Made by a program: the position numbers and the translations under genes. The notes under the pieces were generated by a model. The model made no database searches. It saw nothing but the letters and a program-made list of their open reading frames with translations, and was not told the DNA's origin. 64,000 nucleotides of DNA from Methylobacter sp. S3L5C (GTDB lineage: Bacteria; Pseudomonadota; Gammaproteobacteria; Methylococcales; Methylomonadaceae): contig NZ_CP076024.1 in NCBI RefSeq assembly GCF_022788635.1, positions 1,922,001 through 1,986,000 of the forward strand, written 5' to 3'. This document shows, piece after piece, positions 1 through 9,125 of this stretch. Within the stretch, counting starts at the first letter, position 1; every line of letters starts with the position of its first letter.

Positions 1-203
1 AATATGCTGCGCGTCAAGTCAAACAAGCGGTGGTAGGGAAAGGCGCTGCCGACAAAATTCAGGTTCAACACATGGTAAAAATGTTGTTAAATGTCCAAGG
101 CGAATTATCGTTGGATGCCAGTGATGCCTTGGGCATCGCAATTTGTCATGCCAATTATCAGCAAACGGCAATCATGCTTGCCAAGCAAGGTGTGTCGAGA
201 TGA
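1..203 (+). CDS. ruvC: RuvC Holliday junction endonuclease, C-terminal part
   Basis: This is the 3' end of a gene whose start lies before the window; the frame begins at base 3 and stops with TGA at 201-203. RuvC is the dimeric endonuclease that resolves Holliday junctions moved by RuvAB. The visible 66 residues contain the family's C-terminal stretch, including a VGKGAA-(x)n-VQHMV segment and the [12 protein letters not shown] block that carries the last catalytic acidic residues. The stop overlaps the ruvA start (ATGA), so the two are probably translationally coupled. The call rests on this motif and on the ruvA and ruvB genes that follow. Confidence 0.9.
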   Translation, partial: YAARQVKQAVVGKGAADKIQVQHMVKMLLNVQGELSLDASDALGIAICHANYQQTAIMLAKQGVSR

Positions 204-805
204 TCGGTTTTTTACGCGGTATATTGGTTCATAAAGCACCGCCTTTTTTAGTTTTGGATGTGCAAGGTGTTGGCTATGAAGTAGAGGCACCGATGACGAC
301 TTTTTATGACTTGCCTGCCATTAACGAAGAAATAAAGTTACATACCCATCTGGTCGTCCGCGAAGATGCGCATATTTTATTCGGCTTTTCTAACGAAGCG
401 GATCGCACGTTATTTAGAACGCTAATTAAGGTAAATGGTGTCGGCCCCAAGCTGGCCTTAACGATTTTATCAGGACAGAGTGCGGAAGAATTTCATCGCT
501 GCATTAATGATAACGATACGTTGGCCTTGGTGCGCTTGCCCGGTGTCGGTAAAAAAACAGCAGAACGCCTGGTTGTTGAAATGCGTGATAAATTACCGGA
601 TTTAAGCGACTCAGCGATAGTTAATACTGATAAAGCCGGTATGACTCAATCAGTAATCGGCAATCCAAAACAGGAAGCAGTGAGTGCTCTGTGTTCCTTG
701 GGCTATAAGCCTCTTGATGCAAGTAAAATGGTGCAAAACATTAGCATTGAAGGTAAAAGCTGTGAAGATATTATCAGGCTGGCACTGCAAGGTGCGCTGA
801 GATGA
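200..805 (+). CDS. ruvA: RuvA, Holliday junction DNA-binding subunit
   Basis: 201 residues, the usual RuvA length. RuvA tetramers bind the four-way junction and load the RuvB motors. The N-terminal OB-fold begins MIGFLRGIL and contains [11 protein letters not shown]. Two helix-hairpin-helix motifs follow: [11 protein letters not shown] at about 76-86 and [14 protein letters not shown] at about 111-124. A flexible linker and the small C-terminal RuvB-binding domain ([13 protein letters not shown]) complete it. I chose the ATG at 200 because it gives the family N-terminus and overlaps the ruvC stop by ATGA; an upstream in-frame start at 143 would lie inside ruvC. Its stop in turn overlaps the ruvB start. 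Confidence 0.96.
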   Translation: MIGFLRGILVHKAPPFLVLDVQGVGYEVEAPMTTFYDLPAINEEIKLHTHLVVREDAHILFGFSNEADRTLFRTLIKVNGVGPKLALTILSGQSAEEFHRCINDNDTLALVRLPGVGKKTAERLVVEMRDKLPDLSDSAIVNTDKAGMTQSVIGNPKQEAVSALCSLGYKPLDASKMVQNISIEGKSCEDIIRLALQGALR

Positions 806-1836
806 TTGAAAGTGATCGACTGATAACGGCTCGCGGCAATACTGATGAAGAACGGCAAGATCGCGCCATTCGCCCCAAGCGTCTGACTGAGTACATCGGA
901 CAGAAAGAATTATGCGCGCAAATGGAGATTTTTATTCAGGCCGCAACGGCCAGAAAGGAAGCTTTGGATCATGTATTGATTTTTGGCCCGCCAGGATTAG
1001 GTAAAACAACGCTAGCCAATATCATCGCAGCGGAAATGTGTGTTAAAATTCGTCAAACTTCAGGGCCTGTATTGGATAAGGCGGGTGATCTTGCCGCTTT
1101 GCTGACTAATCTTGAGCCTCATGACGTGTTATTTATTGATGAAATTCATCGCTTAAGCCCGGCAGTTGAAGAAATTTTATATCCGGCTATGGAAGATTAT
1201 CAGCTGGATCTTATGATTGGCGAAGGGCCTGCTGCCCGCTCAATCAAGCTGGACTTACCGCCTTTTACGCTGGTTGGTGCAACGACCCGCGCTGGTTTGC
1301 TGACTTCGCCGTTACGTGATCGCTTTGGCATTGTGCAACGACTCGAATTTTACGCAGTTGATGAGTTGGCCAGTATTGCCATACGTTCAGCCAAAGTTTT
1401 GGGTATTACCATGGAAGAAAAGGGCGCTTATGAGATTGCTCGCCGTTCTCGCGGTACGCCCAGAATTGCCAATCGATTATTGCGCCGGGTGCGTGACTAT
1501 GCTGAAGTAAAAGGTAATGGCAGCATTACCGAACAAGTATCCATTCAGGCTCTGGACATGTTGAGAGTGGATAGTAACGGCTTTGACGCATTAGATCGTA
1601 AGTTACTGATGACGATGATTGAAAATTTTGACGGTGGTCCGGTAGGTCTTGATACGTTGGCAGCGGCTATCAGTGAAGAACGTGGCACTATTGAAGATGT
1701 CCTGGAGCCGTATTTGTTGCAACAAGGGTTTATTATGCGGACACCCCGTGGACGTGTTGTTACCCGGAATGCTTATTTGCATTTTGGCTTGCCGCTACCG
1801 AAACAAACAGGTGATCTTGGTGATTTTCTGGATTAA
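802..1836 (+). CDS. ruvB: RuvB, Holliday junction branch-migration ATPase
   Basis: 344 residues, normal for RuvB, the hexameric AAA+ helicase that drives branch migration with RuvA. Visible parts are the N-terminal [11 protein letters not shown], Walker [10 protein letters not shown] at about 62-70, Walker B FIDEIHRL at about 111-118, sensor 1 LVGATTRAG, the arginine-finger region SPLRDRFG, and the C-terminal winged helix ending in RTPRGRVVT. It overlaps ruvA by four bases, which suggests coupled translation. About 80 bases separate it from ybgC, so the ruv and tol groups may be transcribed together or have separate promoters; no clear terminator lies between them. Confidence 0.97.
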   Translation: MIESDRLITARGNTDEERQDRAIRPKRLTEYIGQKELCAQMEIFIQAATARKEALDHVLIFGPPGLGKTTLANIIAAEMCVKIRQTSGPVLDKAGDLAALLTNLEPHDVLFIDEIHRLSPAVEEILYPAMEDYQLDLMIGEGPAARSIKLDLPPFTLVGATTRAGLLTSPLRDRFGIVQRLEFYAVDELASIAIRSAKVLGITMEEKGAYEIARRSRGTPRIANRLLRRVRDYAEVKGNGSITEQVSIQALDMLRVDSNGFDALDRKLLMTMIENFDGGPVGLDTLAAAISEERGTIEDVLEPYLLQQGFIMRTPRGRVVTRNAYLHFGLPLPKQTGDLGDFLD

Positions 1837-1916
1837 TCCAGGATACGCCCTGCATGTCTTTACCGTGTAAAGTATGCATTCTGAGCAACCCAATCTTTGC
1901 ACATTAATCGTCAACC

Positions 1917-2327
1917 ATGCACATTAAAAAATTTATCTGGCCAATCCGTGTTTATTATGAAGACACTGATGCCGGTGGCGTGGTGTATCACGCTAATTAT
2001 CTCAATTTTTTTGAACGGGCAAGAACAGAAATGCTCAGGGCAATGGGTTATGAGCAGGACGAGCTCATGGTCAATGACAGCATTATTTTTGTTGTTCGTT
2101 CCGTGCAGATTGATTATCTGCATTCTGCCCGATTTAATGAACAAATCCAGGTGAGTACAGAGGTAACTATCGTTAAAAAAGCCAGCCTGATTTTTGAACA
2201 ACTGATTACACGAGGTGATGATGTTTTATGTAAAGGCATCATTCGTATCGCCTGTTTGGACGCTAAAAGCATGCGTCCTAAAGCAATTCCTGAAAACTTA
2301 CTAGAGCTGTTAAAGAATGAACACTGA
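1917..2327 (+). CDS. ybgC: YbgC-type acyl-CoA thioesterase of the Tol-Pal operon
   Basis: 136-residue single hotdog-fold protein. YbgC enzymes hydrolyse acyl-CoA thioesters and are encoded at the head of tol-pal operons, where they have been linked to phospholipid metabolism. The N-terminal signature YYEDTDAGGVVYHANYL is present, with the catalytic aspartate expected at Asp18. The end of the gene overlaps tolQ by 11 bases. The start ATG at 1917 has no strong Shine-Dalgarno but matches the family N-terminus. Position and motif together make the assignment firm; the physiological substrate is not evident from sequence. Confidence 0.93.
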   Translation: MHIKKFIWPIRVYYEDTDAGGVVYHANYLNFFERARTEMLRAMGYEQDELMVNDSIIFVVRSVQIDYLHSARFNEQIQVSTEVTIVKKASLIFEQLITRGDDVLCKGIIRIACLDAKSMRPKAIPENLLELLKNEH

Positions 2328-2994
2328 TTTATCCATTTTCCATTTAATCAAAGAAGCCAGTTTTGTTGTTCAATTTGTCATGGTGTTGCTGTTAATAGCA
2401 TCACTGGCATCATGGACGTTTATCTTTTCCAAACGCAAGGAGCTTAATCAGGCGATTGGCATTACTGACGAGTTTGAAGAACAGTTTTGGTCAGGAGTTG
2501 CCTTGGCCGATCTTTATAGAAAACTGGCCGCAAAGGATTTTGAGCCAGAAGGTATAGAGAAGATATTTTTGGCTGGATATAAAGAATTTTCGCGGATGCG
2601 CCAAACCGGTAATGTTGAACCGGCAGTGCAAGTCGAAAGTGCGCAACGAGTTATGCGTATCGAATTATCACGTGAACTGGATCGATTGGACGAACATTTG
2701 GCTTTTCTTGCTACGGTCGGATCTACCAGTCCTTATGTCGGTTTATTTGGTACGGTATGGGGAATTATGAATTCTTTCATGTCGCTCGGCAGTGTTAAGC
2801 AAGCGACACTGGCGCAGGTCGCACCAGGTATCGCCGAAGCGTTGATTGCAACAGCTATTGGTTTGTTTGCCGCGATACCTGCAGTAGTCGCTTATAACCG
2901 GTTTTCTACCCGATTGGACAGGCTGACAGGCCGTTATGAATTGTTTGTTGAAGAATTTGTCGTGCTGTTGCAAAGACAGGCGCATAGCAAATGA
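2317..2994 (+). CDS. tolQ: TolQ, proton-channel subunit of the Tol-Pal system
   Basis: 225 residues, a MotA/TolQ/ExbB family inner-membrane protein. With TolR it forms the proton-driven motor that energises TolA for outer-membrane constriction at division. Three transmembrane segments can be seen, near residues 15-35, about 130-155 (containing VGSTSPYVGLFGTVWGIM) and about 168-190 (ALIATAIGLFAAIPAV), with the large cytoplasmic loop between the first two. The gene starts inside the ybgC end and its stop overlaps the tolR start by ATGA, so the operon is tightly packed. Confidence 0.96.
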   Translation: MNTDLSIFHLIKEASFVVQFVMVLLLIASLASWTFIFSKRKELNQAIGITDEFEEQFWSGVALADLYRKLAAKDFEPEGIEKIFLAGYKEFSRMRQTGNVEPAVQVESAQRVMRIELSRELDRLDEHLAFLATVGSTSPYVGLFGTVWGIMNSFMSLGSVKQATLAQVAPGIAEALIATAIGLFAAIPAVVAYNRFSTRLDRLTGRYELFVEEFVVLLQRQAHSK

Positions 2995-3425
2995 GCAGGA
3001 AACACGGACGCAGAAAACCAATGGCAGAAATCAATGTGGTTCCCTACATTGACGTAACCTTGGTATTGCTTATTATTTTTATGATTACGACTCCCATGTT
3101 GCAGACCGGTGTAGAAGTTGATCTTCCGCAAGCTGAATCCAAAACGGTAGAGTCGGAAGGCGAAGGCAATAATCCGCCTATTGTTATTTCAATTAAAGAA
3201 CAGGGCCAGTTTTATATCAAGTCTGATAGTCAGGATGATGAGCCTGTATTACCTGAAGAGATAAATTCCCGGGTAGCTGCGATATTGATTAATAAACCAA
3301 AAACCCAAGTACTGATTAATGCGGATAAAGGTGTGAGTTATGGCACGGTAGTTACAGTGATGGCGGCATTAAAAAATGCCGGTGTACCTACTGTGGGGTT
3401 AATGACCAAGCCGGAAGAAAAATAG
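2991..3425 (+). CDS. tolR: TolR, ExbD/TolR motor subunit
   Basis: 144 residues with one N-terminal transmembrane helix and a periplasmic domain. The helix segment MAEINVVPYIDVTLVLLI carries the proton-path aspartate (Asp21 here; Asp23 in E. coli numbering). The C-terminal periplasmic domain ends with VMAALKNAGVPTVGLMT, the usual ExbD/TolR ending. TolR works with TolQ to move TolA. It overlaps tolQ by four bases and lies six bases before tolA. Confidence 0.96.
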   Translation: MSRKHGRRKPMAEINVVPYIDVTLVLLIIFMITTPMLQTGVEVDLPQAESKTVESEGEGNNPPIVISIKEQGQFYIKSDSQDDEPVLPEEINSRVAAILINKPKTQVLINADKGVSYGTVVTVMAALKNAGVPTVGLMTKPEEK

Positions 3426-3431
3426 ATTTAA

Positions 3432-5489
3432 ATGGATAAGCAAAAAAGATTTACATGGCCATTTTTACTGGCACTGGTTTTACATTTTACGCTTCTGGGT
3501 CTATTTGTATTAAGTGCATTATACAAGCCGGAAGTAAAAGAAGAACCTAAGCCTGTCTCGGAAATTATCCACGCGACAATGATTGATACGGCTAGTTTGC
3601 AGGAAGAAGCGGCGGCCATAAAAAATGCCAAAGAGGCAAAAAAACCAGCTCCAAAAGAACAACTTGAGGCTGTAGAATCGAAAGAAAAAACTGCTGTAGC
3701 AGAACAAGCCAAAGCCGATGCGGCCAAACAGGCGAAAGCGGAAGCTGCTGAACAAGCCAAAGCGGATGCTGCCGAACAAGCCAAAGCGGACGCAGCCGAA
3801 CAGGCGAAAGCCGAAGCGGCCGAACAAGCCAAAACCGATGCGGCCAAGCAGGCGAAAGCGGATGCCGCCGAACAAGCCAAAGCGGATGCGGCCGAACAAG
3901 CCAAAGCCGATGCTGCCAAGCAGGCGAAAGCGGAAGCGGCTGAACAAGCCAGAGCTGATGCTGCCAAGCAGGCGAAAGCGGATGCCGCCGAACAAGCCAA
4001 AGCTGATGCTTCCAAGCAGGCGAAAGCGGACGCTGCGGAACAAGCCAAAGCGGATGCGGCCAAGCAGGCGAAAGCGGACGCCGCCGAACAAGCCAAAGCC
4101 GATGCGGCCAAGCAGGCAAAAGCGGACGCCGCCGAACAAGCCAGAGCTGATGCTGCCAAACAGGCGAAAGCCGATGCAGCCAAACAAGCGAAAGCAGAAG
4201 CCGCCGAACAAGCCAAAGCAGAAGCCGCCGAACAAGCCAAAGCCGATGCGGCTAAACAGGCGAAAGCGGAAGCCGCCGAACAGGCCAAAGCCGATGCAGC
4301 TAAACAGGCAAAAGCGGAAGCCGCCGAACAAGCCAAAGCCGATGCTGCCAAACAGGCGAAAGCGGAAGCGGCCGAACAGGCCAGAGCTGATGCTGCCAAG
4401 CAGGCGAAAGCGGAAGCGGCCGAACAGGCCAGAGCTGATGCTGCCAAGCAGGCGAAAGCGGAAGCGGCCGAACAAGCCAGAGCTGATGCAGCCAAGCAGG
4501 CAAAAGCGGAAGCGGCCGAACAAGCCAGAGCCGATGAAGCCAAGCAGGCGAAAGCGGAAGCTGCTGCACAAGCCAAGGCTGAGGCTGCCAAGCAGGCAAA
4601 AGCGGAAGCGGCCGAACAAGCCAGAGCCGATGAAGCCAAGCAGGCGAAAGCGGAAGCTGCTGCACAAGCCAAAGCCGAGGCCGCTTCTCAAGCCAAGGCT
4701 GAGGCTGCCAAACAGGCTAAAGCAGAAGCTGCGGCACAGGCCAAAGCCGAAGCCGCTTCTCAAGCGAAGGCTGAGGCTGCCAAACAGGCTAAAGCAGAAG
4801 CTGCGGCACAGGCCAAAGCCGAAGCCGCTTCTCAAGCGAAGGCTGAGGCTGCCAAACAGGCTAAAGCAGAAGCTGCGGCACAGGCCAAAGCCGAAGCCGC
4901 TTCTCAAGCGAAGGCTGAGGCTGCCAAACAGGCTAAAGCAGAAGCTGCGGCACAGGCCAAAGCCGAAGCCGCTTCTCAAGCGAAGGCTGAGGCTGCCAAA
5001 CAGGCTAAAGCAGAAGCTGCTGCACAAGCAAAAGCAGAAGCAGCTGCACAAGCGAAAGCGGAGGCCGCCAAGCAGGCGAAAGCCGAAGCCGAAGCTGCTG
5101 CACAAGCAAAAGCCGAGGCAGCTGCACAAGCAAAGGCTGAGGCGGCCGCACAAGCTGCTGTGCAAGCCAAGGCTGAAGCTGCAAAAGCCAAAGCATCTGC
5201 GTCAGCGACAGAAGCTGCACAGGCAAAACTTGCCATCCAGCAAAAAGTAAATCGAAGCTGGATTCGGCCCATATCTGCTACGGAGGGTTTAAAGTGCACA
5301 ATCCGGGTTAGATTAATGTCTGATGGTACCGTGATAGATGCCGAAGTTGTTTCCAGTAGTGGCGATGAGATTTTTGACAGGTCAGCAGAAAATGCGGTTA
5401 ACAAAGCATCGCCGCTACCTGTGCCGAAAGATAAAGAGCTATTTTCCAGAGAATTTAGATCGTTTCAGTTTTTGTTTAATCCAAAATAA
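3432..5489 (+). CDS. tolA: TolA with an extremely long repeat domain
   Basis: 685 residues, far longer than the roughly 420 of E. coli TolA. TolA is anchored in the inner membrane and spans the periplasm to contact TolB, Pal and the outer membrane. Domain I is a short cytoplasmic start and one membrane helix (FLLALVLHFTLLGLFVLSAL, about 11-30). A short charged linker follows. Domain II, about residues 93-585, is almost entirely eight-residue units of the type AKAxAAxQ with alternating Lys, Glu and Asp, which predicts a very long alanine-rich helix. The C-terminal domain III (about 590-685) keeps SWIRP, IRVRLMSDGTV and the FQFLFNP ending. Huge antisense open frames over this gene are artefacts of the repeats. 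The repeat number may vary between strains. Confidence 0.95.
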   Translation: MDKQKRFTWPFLLALVLHFTLLGLFVLSALYKPEVKEEPKPVSEIIHATMIDTASLQEEAAAIKNAKEAKKPAPKEQLEAVESKEKTAVAEQAKADAAKQAKAEAAEQAKADAAEQAKADAAEQAKAEAAEQAKTDAAKQAKADAAEQAKADAAEQAKADAAKQAKAEAAEQARADAAKQAKADAAEQAKADASKQAKADAAEQAKADAAKQAKADAAEQAKADAAKQAKADAAEQARADAAKQAKADAAKQAKAEAAEQAKAEAAEQAKADAAKQAKAEAAEQAKADAAKQAKAEAAEQAKADAAKQAKAEAAEQARADAAKQAKAEAAEQARADAAKQAKAEAAEQARADAAKQAKAEAAEQARADEAKQAKAEAAAQAKAEAAKQAKAEAAEQARADEAKQAKAEAAAQAKAEAASQAKAEAAKQAKAEAAAQAKAEAASQAKAEAAKQAKAEAAAQAKAEAASQAKAEAAKQAKAEAAAQAKAEAASQAKAEAAKQAKAEAAAQAKAEAASQAKAEAAKQAKAEAAAQAKAEAAAQAKAEAAKQAKAEAEAAAQAKAEAAAQAKAEAAAQAAVQAKAEAAKAKASASATEAAQAKLAIQQKVNRSWIRPISATEGLKCTIRVRLMSDGTVIDAEVVSSSGDEIFDRSAENAVNKASPLPVPKDKELFSREFRSFQFLFNPK
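3700..5190 (+). repeat. 24-bp tandem repeats coding the TolA helical stalk
   Basis: The central 1.5 kb of tolA is built from about 60 tandem 24-bp units, each coding for AKA(E/D)AA(E/K/A/S)Q. The units are diverged at third positions in the first two thirds and become nearly identical in the last third, which suggests recent duplication there. All length differences stay in frame, so the stalk length can change without breaking the protein. Confidence 0.95.
4743..5030 (+). repeat. 72-bp near-identical tandem repeat inside tolA
   Basis: Three units starting at 4743, 4815 and 4887 are base-for-base identical over 72 bp. A fourth copy at 4959 diverges only near its end, and a related copy precedes them at 4671. 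Each codes for three eight-residue units in the order KAEAASQA-KAEAAKQA-KAEAAAQA. The identity at silent positions points to recent unequal exchange or slippage and also makes this stretch a likely assembly trouble spot. Confidence 0.93.
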
Positions 5490-5636
5490 TTAAAGGGCTG
5501 ATATTACAACTGTTGGTTTTTAAGATAGAAGATTGGGTTGTTTTTCAGGTAATTTACCGTATCCAGATGTCAACTCATTAAGTTGTTGAGTGTGATAATG
5601 ACATCGGTTTTTTTGAGTTCAGATATAGAGGTGAGC

Positions 5637-6920
5637 GTGAATTTTTTTAGAAGAAGTTTATTAATTGTGCTGTTTGGTTTTAATTTACCAATTGGTTATG
5701 CAGCGCCACTGACCATTGAAATTACTGAAGGTGTTGAAAGTGCTGTGCCTGTTGCAGTCGTTCCTTTTGCCTCACAGGGTGCGCCGGTAAATATTAGTGC
5801 TGTCGTCAATGCCGACCTGGAGCGTAGCGGTTATTTTAAAATGATGAGCGAGCAAGGCATGCCTGGCAGGCCGAGTACGGCAGCAGAGGTTAATTTTAAA
5901 GATTGGCAGGCTGTAAATCAGAATTATCTGGTAATCGGGCAGGTTGTTGCTGGCGGTAGCGGTCAATATAACGTTCAATTTCAATTGTTTGATGTCTATA
6001 AATCCGGGCAGTTATTAGGTTACAAAATGACCTCTTCGGCAGCTGATTTACGTAGAACCGCCCATCATATCAGTGACCTTATTTTTGAAAAATTAACGGG
6101 CAAAAAAGGCGTTTTCAGCGGTCGTATTGCTTATATCACCACCAATAATCAAGGTACCAAGCAACAATCGCAACAGCTTCAAGTTGCTGATGCAGATGGC
6201 TTTAATCCTCAAACCGTCGCGTCATCAATTGAGCCGTTAATGTCTCCGTCCTGGTCGCCCGATGGCAAAAAAGTGGCTTATGTCTCTTTTGAGAGAAAAT
6301 CAGCGGCCATTTATGTGCAGACATTGGCCACTGGTGAGAGAGTTCGCGTAGCTGAATTTCCAGGTATTAATGGGGCGCCATCCTGGTCACCTGATGGTTC
6401 AAGATTAGCTTTAACTTTATCCAAAGATGGTAGTCCCGATATTTTTGTTTTAAATCTGTCAACACGATCATTAACCAAGCTAACCAAAAGTTTTTCTATT
6501 GATACCGAGCCAAGCTGGTCACCTGATGGCAGTAGCATTGTTTTTACCTCTGACAGAGGTGGTAGTCCACAAATTTATAGCGTCTCCAGTCAGGGCGGAC
6601 AGGAAAAGAGACTGACTTTTTCTGGTAATTATAATGCCAAAGCCAGTTTCTCGCCGGACGGTAAAAGTCTGGTGATGGTGCACGGCAATGGTAATGACTA
6701 TCGTATTGCTGTTATGGATCTGGCAAGCCGATCTATTAATGTATTAACAGGTGGCCGATCAGATGAATCCCCCAGTTTTGCGCCAAATGGCAGCATGATC
6801 CTGTATGCTTCAAAAAAAGGCCGTACAGGATTCTTATCTGCAGTGTCATTAGATGGTAAGATGCAACAAAAGTTGGTCTTTAATAGTGGTGAAGTTCGTG
6901 AGCCTGCTTGGGCCCCTTAG
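5637..6920 (+). CDS. tolB: TolB, periplasmic beta-propeller of Tol-Pal
   Basis: About 427 residues. TolB is a periplasmic protein that binds Pal and is pulled by TolA. A signal peptide ([21 protein letters not shown], cut before APL) leads into the N-terminal alpha/beta domain with [10 protein letters not shown] six-bladed propeller follows, shown by repeats of PSWSPDG and related forms ([15 protein letters not shown]). The start is uncertain: the GTG at 5637 gives a clean signal peptide and has GAGGTG just upstream, but GTG at 5631 and ATG at 5598 are also in frame. It lies 147 bases after tolA and 56 before pal. Confidence 0.94.
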   Translation: MNFFRRSLLIVLFGFNLPIGYAAPLTIEITEGVESAVPVAVVPFASQGAPVNISAVVNADLERSGYFKMMSEQGMPGRPSTAAEVNFKDWQAVNQNYLVIGQVVAGGSGQYNVQFQLFDVYKSGQLLGYKMTSSAADLRRTAHHISDLIFEKLTGKKGVFSGRIAYITTNNQGTKQQSQQLQVADADGFNPQTVASSIEPLMSPSWSPDGKKVAYVSFERKSAAIYVQTLATGERVRVAEFPGINGAPSWSPDGSRLALTLSKDGSPDIFVLNLSTRSLTKLTKSFSIDTEPSWSPDGSSIVFTSDRGGSPQIYSVSSQGGQEKRLTFSGNYNAKASFSPDGKSLVMVHGNGNDYRIAVMDLASRSINVLTGGRSDESPSFAPNGSMILYASKKGRTGFLSAVSLDGKMQQKLVFNSGEVREPAWAP

Positions 6921-6976
6921 TTTTTGGGGCTGAAACACAGTTATTTTATAGTTTGTAATTACTTTGGGAATTGAAA

Positions 6977-7576
6977 ATGAGATTAAATAAAACACTATTG
7001 GCCTTGGCTATTAGTACTCTAATGTTATCGGCTTGTAGTGACACTGATGAAAAAGACACCAGTCTTACTGACGGTAGTCTAAATGAAACCAGTGGCATTA
7101 ACGACGCTTCAACCAGTGGTTTAAACAAAGGTTCTGGTATGAATGGTTCAGAGCTTAATGGTTCGGGTATGAATGGCATGTCAGGTAACGGTGATTATGC
7201 CAGTACTTTGGGCCCCGAATTTAATGATCCTAATAACCCTTTGTCCAAGCGTACTGTCTATTTTATGTTGGATAGTAGTGAAGTTATGCCTGATTTTATT
7301 CCGGTTATTGCAGCTCACGCGCAATATTTGATTGCCAATCCGGGTCAAAAAATAACCTTGGAAGGTAATGGCGACGAACGTGGCTCTCGTGAGTACAATA
7401 TTGCACTGGGTGAGCAGCGTGCAAAGTCGGTATCCAGCATGATGAAAATTAAAGGTGTTTCTGATAATCAGCTGAACATTGTCAGTTATGGTGAAGAAAA
7501 GCCGGTAGCTTTTGGTAGCGATGAGTCTGCCTGGGAGCAAAATCGTCGTGTTGAGATAGTTTACCAACCTAAGTAG
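6977..7576 (+). CDS. pal: Pal, peptidoglycan-associated lipoprotein
   Basis: 199 residues. Pal is an outer-membrane lipoprotein that binds peptidoglycan and TolB. The signal peptide ends in the lipobox LSAC, with the lipid-bearing Cys at position 20. A spacer rich in Gly, Ser, Asn and Met (repeats of the type GSGMNG, about 45-75) precedes the OmpA-like domain, recognised by VYFMLDSSEV and by GNGDERGSREYNIALGEQRA, the peptidoglycan-binding loop. The start ATG at 6977 was preferred over a TTG six bases upstream because GGGAA lies at a good distance. The low-complexity linker is longer than in E. coli Pal. Confidence 0.96.
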   Translation: MRLNKTLLALAISTLMLSACSDTDEKDTSLTDGSLNETSGINDASTSGLNKGSGMNGSELNGSGMNGMSGNGDYASTLGPEFNDPNNPLSKRTVYFMLDSSEVMPDFIPVIAAHAQYLIANPGQKITLEGNGDERGSREYNIALGEQRAKSVSSMMKIKGVSDNQLNIVSYGEEKPVAFGSDESAWEQNRRVEIVYQPK

Positions 7577-7584
7577 ATTACTAA

Positions 7585-8475
7585 ATGAAAAAAGTAAGCC
7601 TTATTATGCTGCTGTCTGCTTGCAGTAGTGTTTATGCAGAATTGCCGCCTGTTGTTGACCATTCATTGTATCCGGCATCGGCAACTCCGGCGCCCGCTTC
7701 TGCCAATGCGCCGTCAACAAATGCTTTGTATGAATTGATGGGGCGACTGGAACAAATGCAAGCTGAAGTGCAGCGACTTACCGGCAAGGTAGATGAGCAG
7801 GCTTACCGTATTGAAGAGTTGAAAAAGCATCAGAGTACCATGTATTCTGATTTTGACGAACGCTTGCAAGGTATTGAAAATAAAGGTAATGGCGTTGATC
7901 AGCCGGCTGCTGAAGGCACTCCGGAAGCGGTGGGTGCAGGTGATACGGAGGCTAAACCAAGTGATTCTTCCGCAGCAGAACCTGTACCAGCGACTGAGCC
8001 GGTTCCTGCCAATAAGCCGGCATCAGCCAGTGCGCCTGCAGCAGAGAATCAGGCTCCCCAGCCAAAGTCTGATGGTGTACAAGTTTCAGGCCCTGAAAAG
8101 CAGGAGTATTATCAAGCCTATGACGAGCTTAGAAATGGACATACCGATCAGTCTATAGCGCAGTTTAATAGCTATTTAAGCAAGTATCCATCCGGACTCT
8201 ATGCCAATAATGCGCAATATTGGTTGGGCGAAGCATATCGCGTTAAACAGGATAATGACGCAGCACGCAAGGCATTTAATGGTGTTATTGAAAAGTATCC
8301 CAATGGTGCAAAAGTACCGGATGCACTATTAAAATTGGGTTACCTGGAAATAGAACTAAAAAATTCGGCAAAAGCGCGTGAGTATTTAACTCGTGTTACT
8401 ACGGATTATCCCAAGTCACCGGCAGCGTTACTGGCAGCAAAAAAACTGCTTAAGCTTAATGACGTTAAAAATTGA
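7585..8475 (+). CDS. cpoB: CpoB (YbgF), Tol-Pal cell division coordinator
   Basis: 296 residues. CpoB is a periplasmic protein that links Tol-Pal activity to PBP1B-driven septal peptidoglycan synthesis. A signal peptide (MKKVSLIMLLSACSSVYA) precedes a coiled-coil trimerisation region (LYELMGRLEQMQAEVQRLTG). A Pro/Ala/Ser-rich linker (about 105-165) follows, then TPR-like repeats (YYQAYDELRNGHTDQSIAQF, YWLGEAYRVKQDNDAARKAF, LLKLGYLEIELKNSAKAREY). The gene follows pal by eight bases, the standard order, and closes the tol-pal operon. The linker is longer than in the E. coli protein. Confidence 0.94.
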   Translation: MKKVSLIMLLSACSSVYAELPPVVDHSLYPASATPAPASANAPSTNALYELMGRLEQMQAEVQRLTGKVDEQAYRIEELKKHQSTMYSDFDERLQGIENKGNGVDQPAAEGTPEAVGAGDTEAKPSDSSAAEPVPATEPVPANKPASASAPAAENQAPQPKSDGVQVSGPEKQEYYQAYDELRNGHTDQSIAQFNSYLSKYPSGLYANNAQYWLGEAYRVKQDNDAARKAFNGVIEKYPNGAKVPDALLKLGYLEIELKNSAKAREYLTRVTTDYPKSPAALLAAKKLLKLNDVKN

Positions 8476-8477
8476 CC

Positions 8478-9119
8478 GTGAGCTCACTTCGAATCACTGA
8501 AATTTTTTATTCTCTTCAGGGTGAGTCAAATACAGTTGGCATACCCACTGTATTTATCAGGCTCACCGGTTGCCCGTTACGATGTGTGTATTGTGATACC
8601 GCTTATGCTTTTACTGGTGGTAAAAAAGTAAAAATTACGGAAATAATTGCTCAGGCTGAGCAATTTGAAACGCAATATATTACCGTAACAGGCGGTGAGC
8701 CTCTGGCTCAACCAGCCTGTCTTGAGTTAATTACCCAATTGCTTGATAAAGGCTTTATTGTTTCCCTGGAAACCAGTGGTGCGATTGATGTATCTGGGGT
8801 AGATTCGCGAGCGGTTAAAGTTATGGATCTTAAAACGCCCGGCTCAGGTGAATTAAGTAAAAATCTTTATCAAAACATTGCTTTTCTTAACGCTAAAGAT
8901 CAAATTAAGTTTGTGATTGGCAGTGATGAAGACTATGACTGGTCAAAAGCTGCTTTAGCTGAATATAAGCTGCCTGGTCGTTGTGACATATTATTTTCAC
9001 CCGTTATGGGGCAGCAAAATCCAACCGAACTTGCCGAAAAAATTCTTCGGGATCGGTTGCCTGTTAGATTTCAAATCCAATTACATAAGCTACTTTGGGA
9101 TGATGCCCAAGGTAAATAA
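8478..9119 (+). CDS. queE: QueE, 7-carboxy-7-deazaguanine synthase
   Basis: About 213 residues. QueE is a radical-SAM enzyme that converts 6-carboxy-tetrahydropterin to 7-carboxy-7-deazaguanine in queuosine and 7-deazaguanine synthesis. The signature FYSLQGES and the cluster motif CPLRCVYC (Cys32, Cys36, Cys39) are present, followed by VTGGEPLAQ. No ATG is available near the start; GTG at 8478 is preferred, with TTG at 8472 (overlapping the cpoB stop) as the alternative. It is followed after six bases by queC, the next enzyme of the pathway, which confirms the role. Confidence 0.95.
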   Translation: MSSLRITEIFYSLQGESNTVGIPTVFIRLTGCPLRCVYCDTAYAFTGGKKVKITEIIAQAEQFETQYITVTGGEPLAQPACLELITQLLDKGFIVSLETSGAIDVSGVDSRAVKVMDLKTPGSGELSKNLYQNIAFLNAKDQIKFVIGSDEDYDWSKAALAEYKLPGRCDILFSPVMGQQNPTELAEKILRDRLPVRFQIQLHKLLWDDAQGK

Positions 9120-9125
9120 ATACTC

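Noticed and set aside
3428-5404. Several very long open frames on both strands over tolA (up to about 550 codons), rich in Ala-Cys-Ser or Leu-Phe-Gly
   Set aside because: They are frame shadows of the 24-bp repeats; the tolA frame explains the whole stretch.
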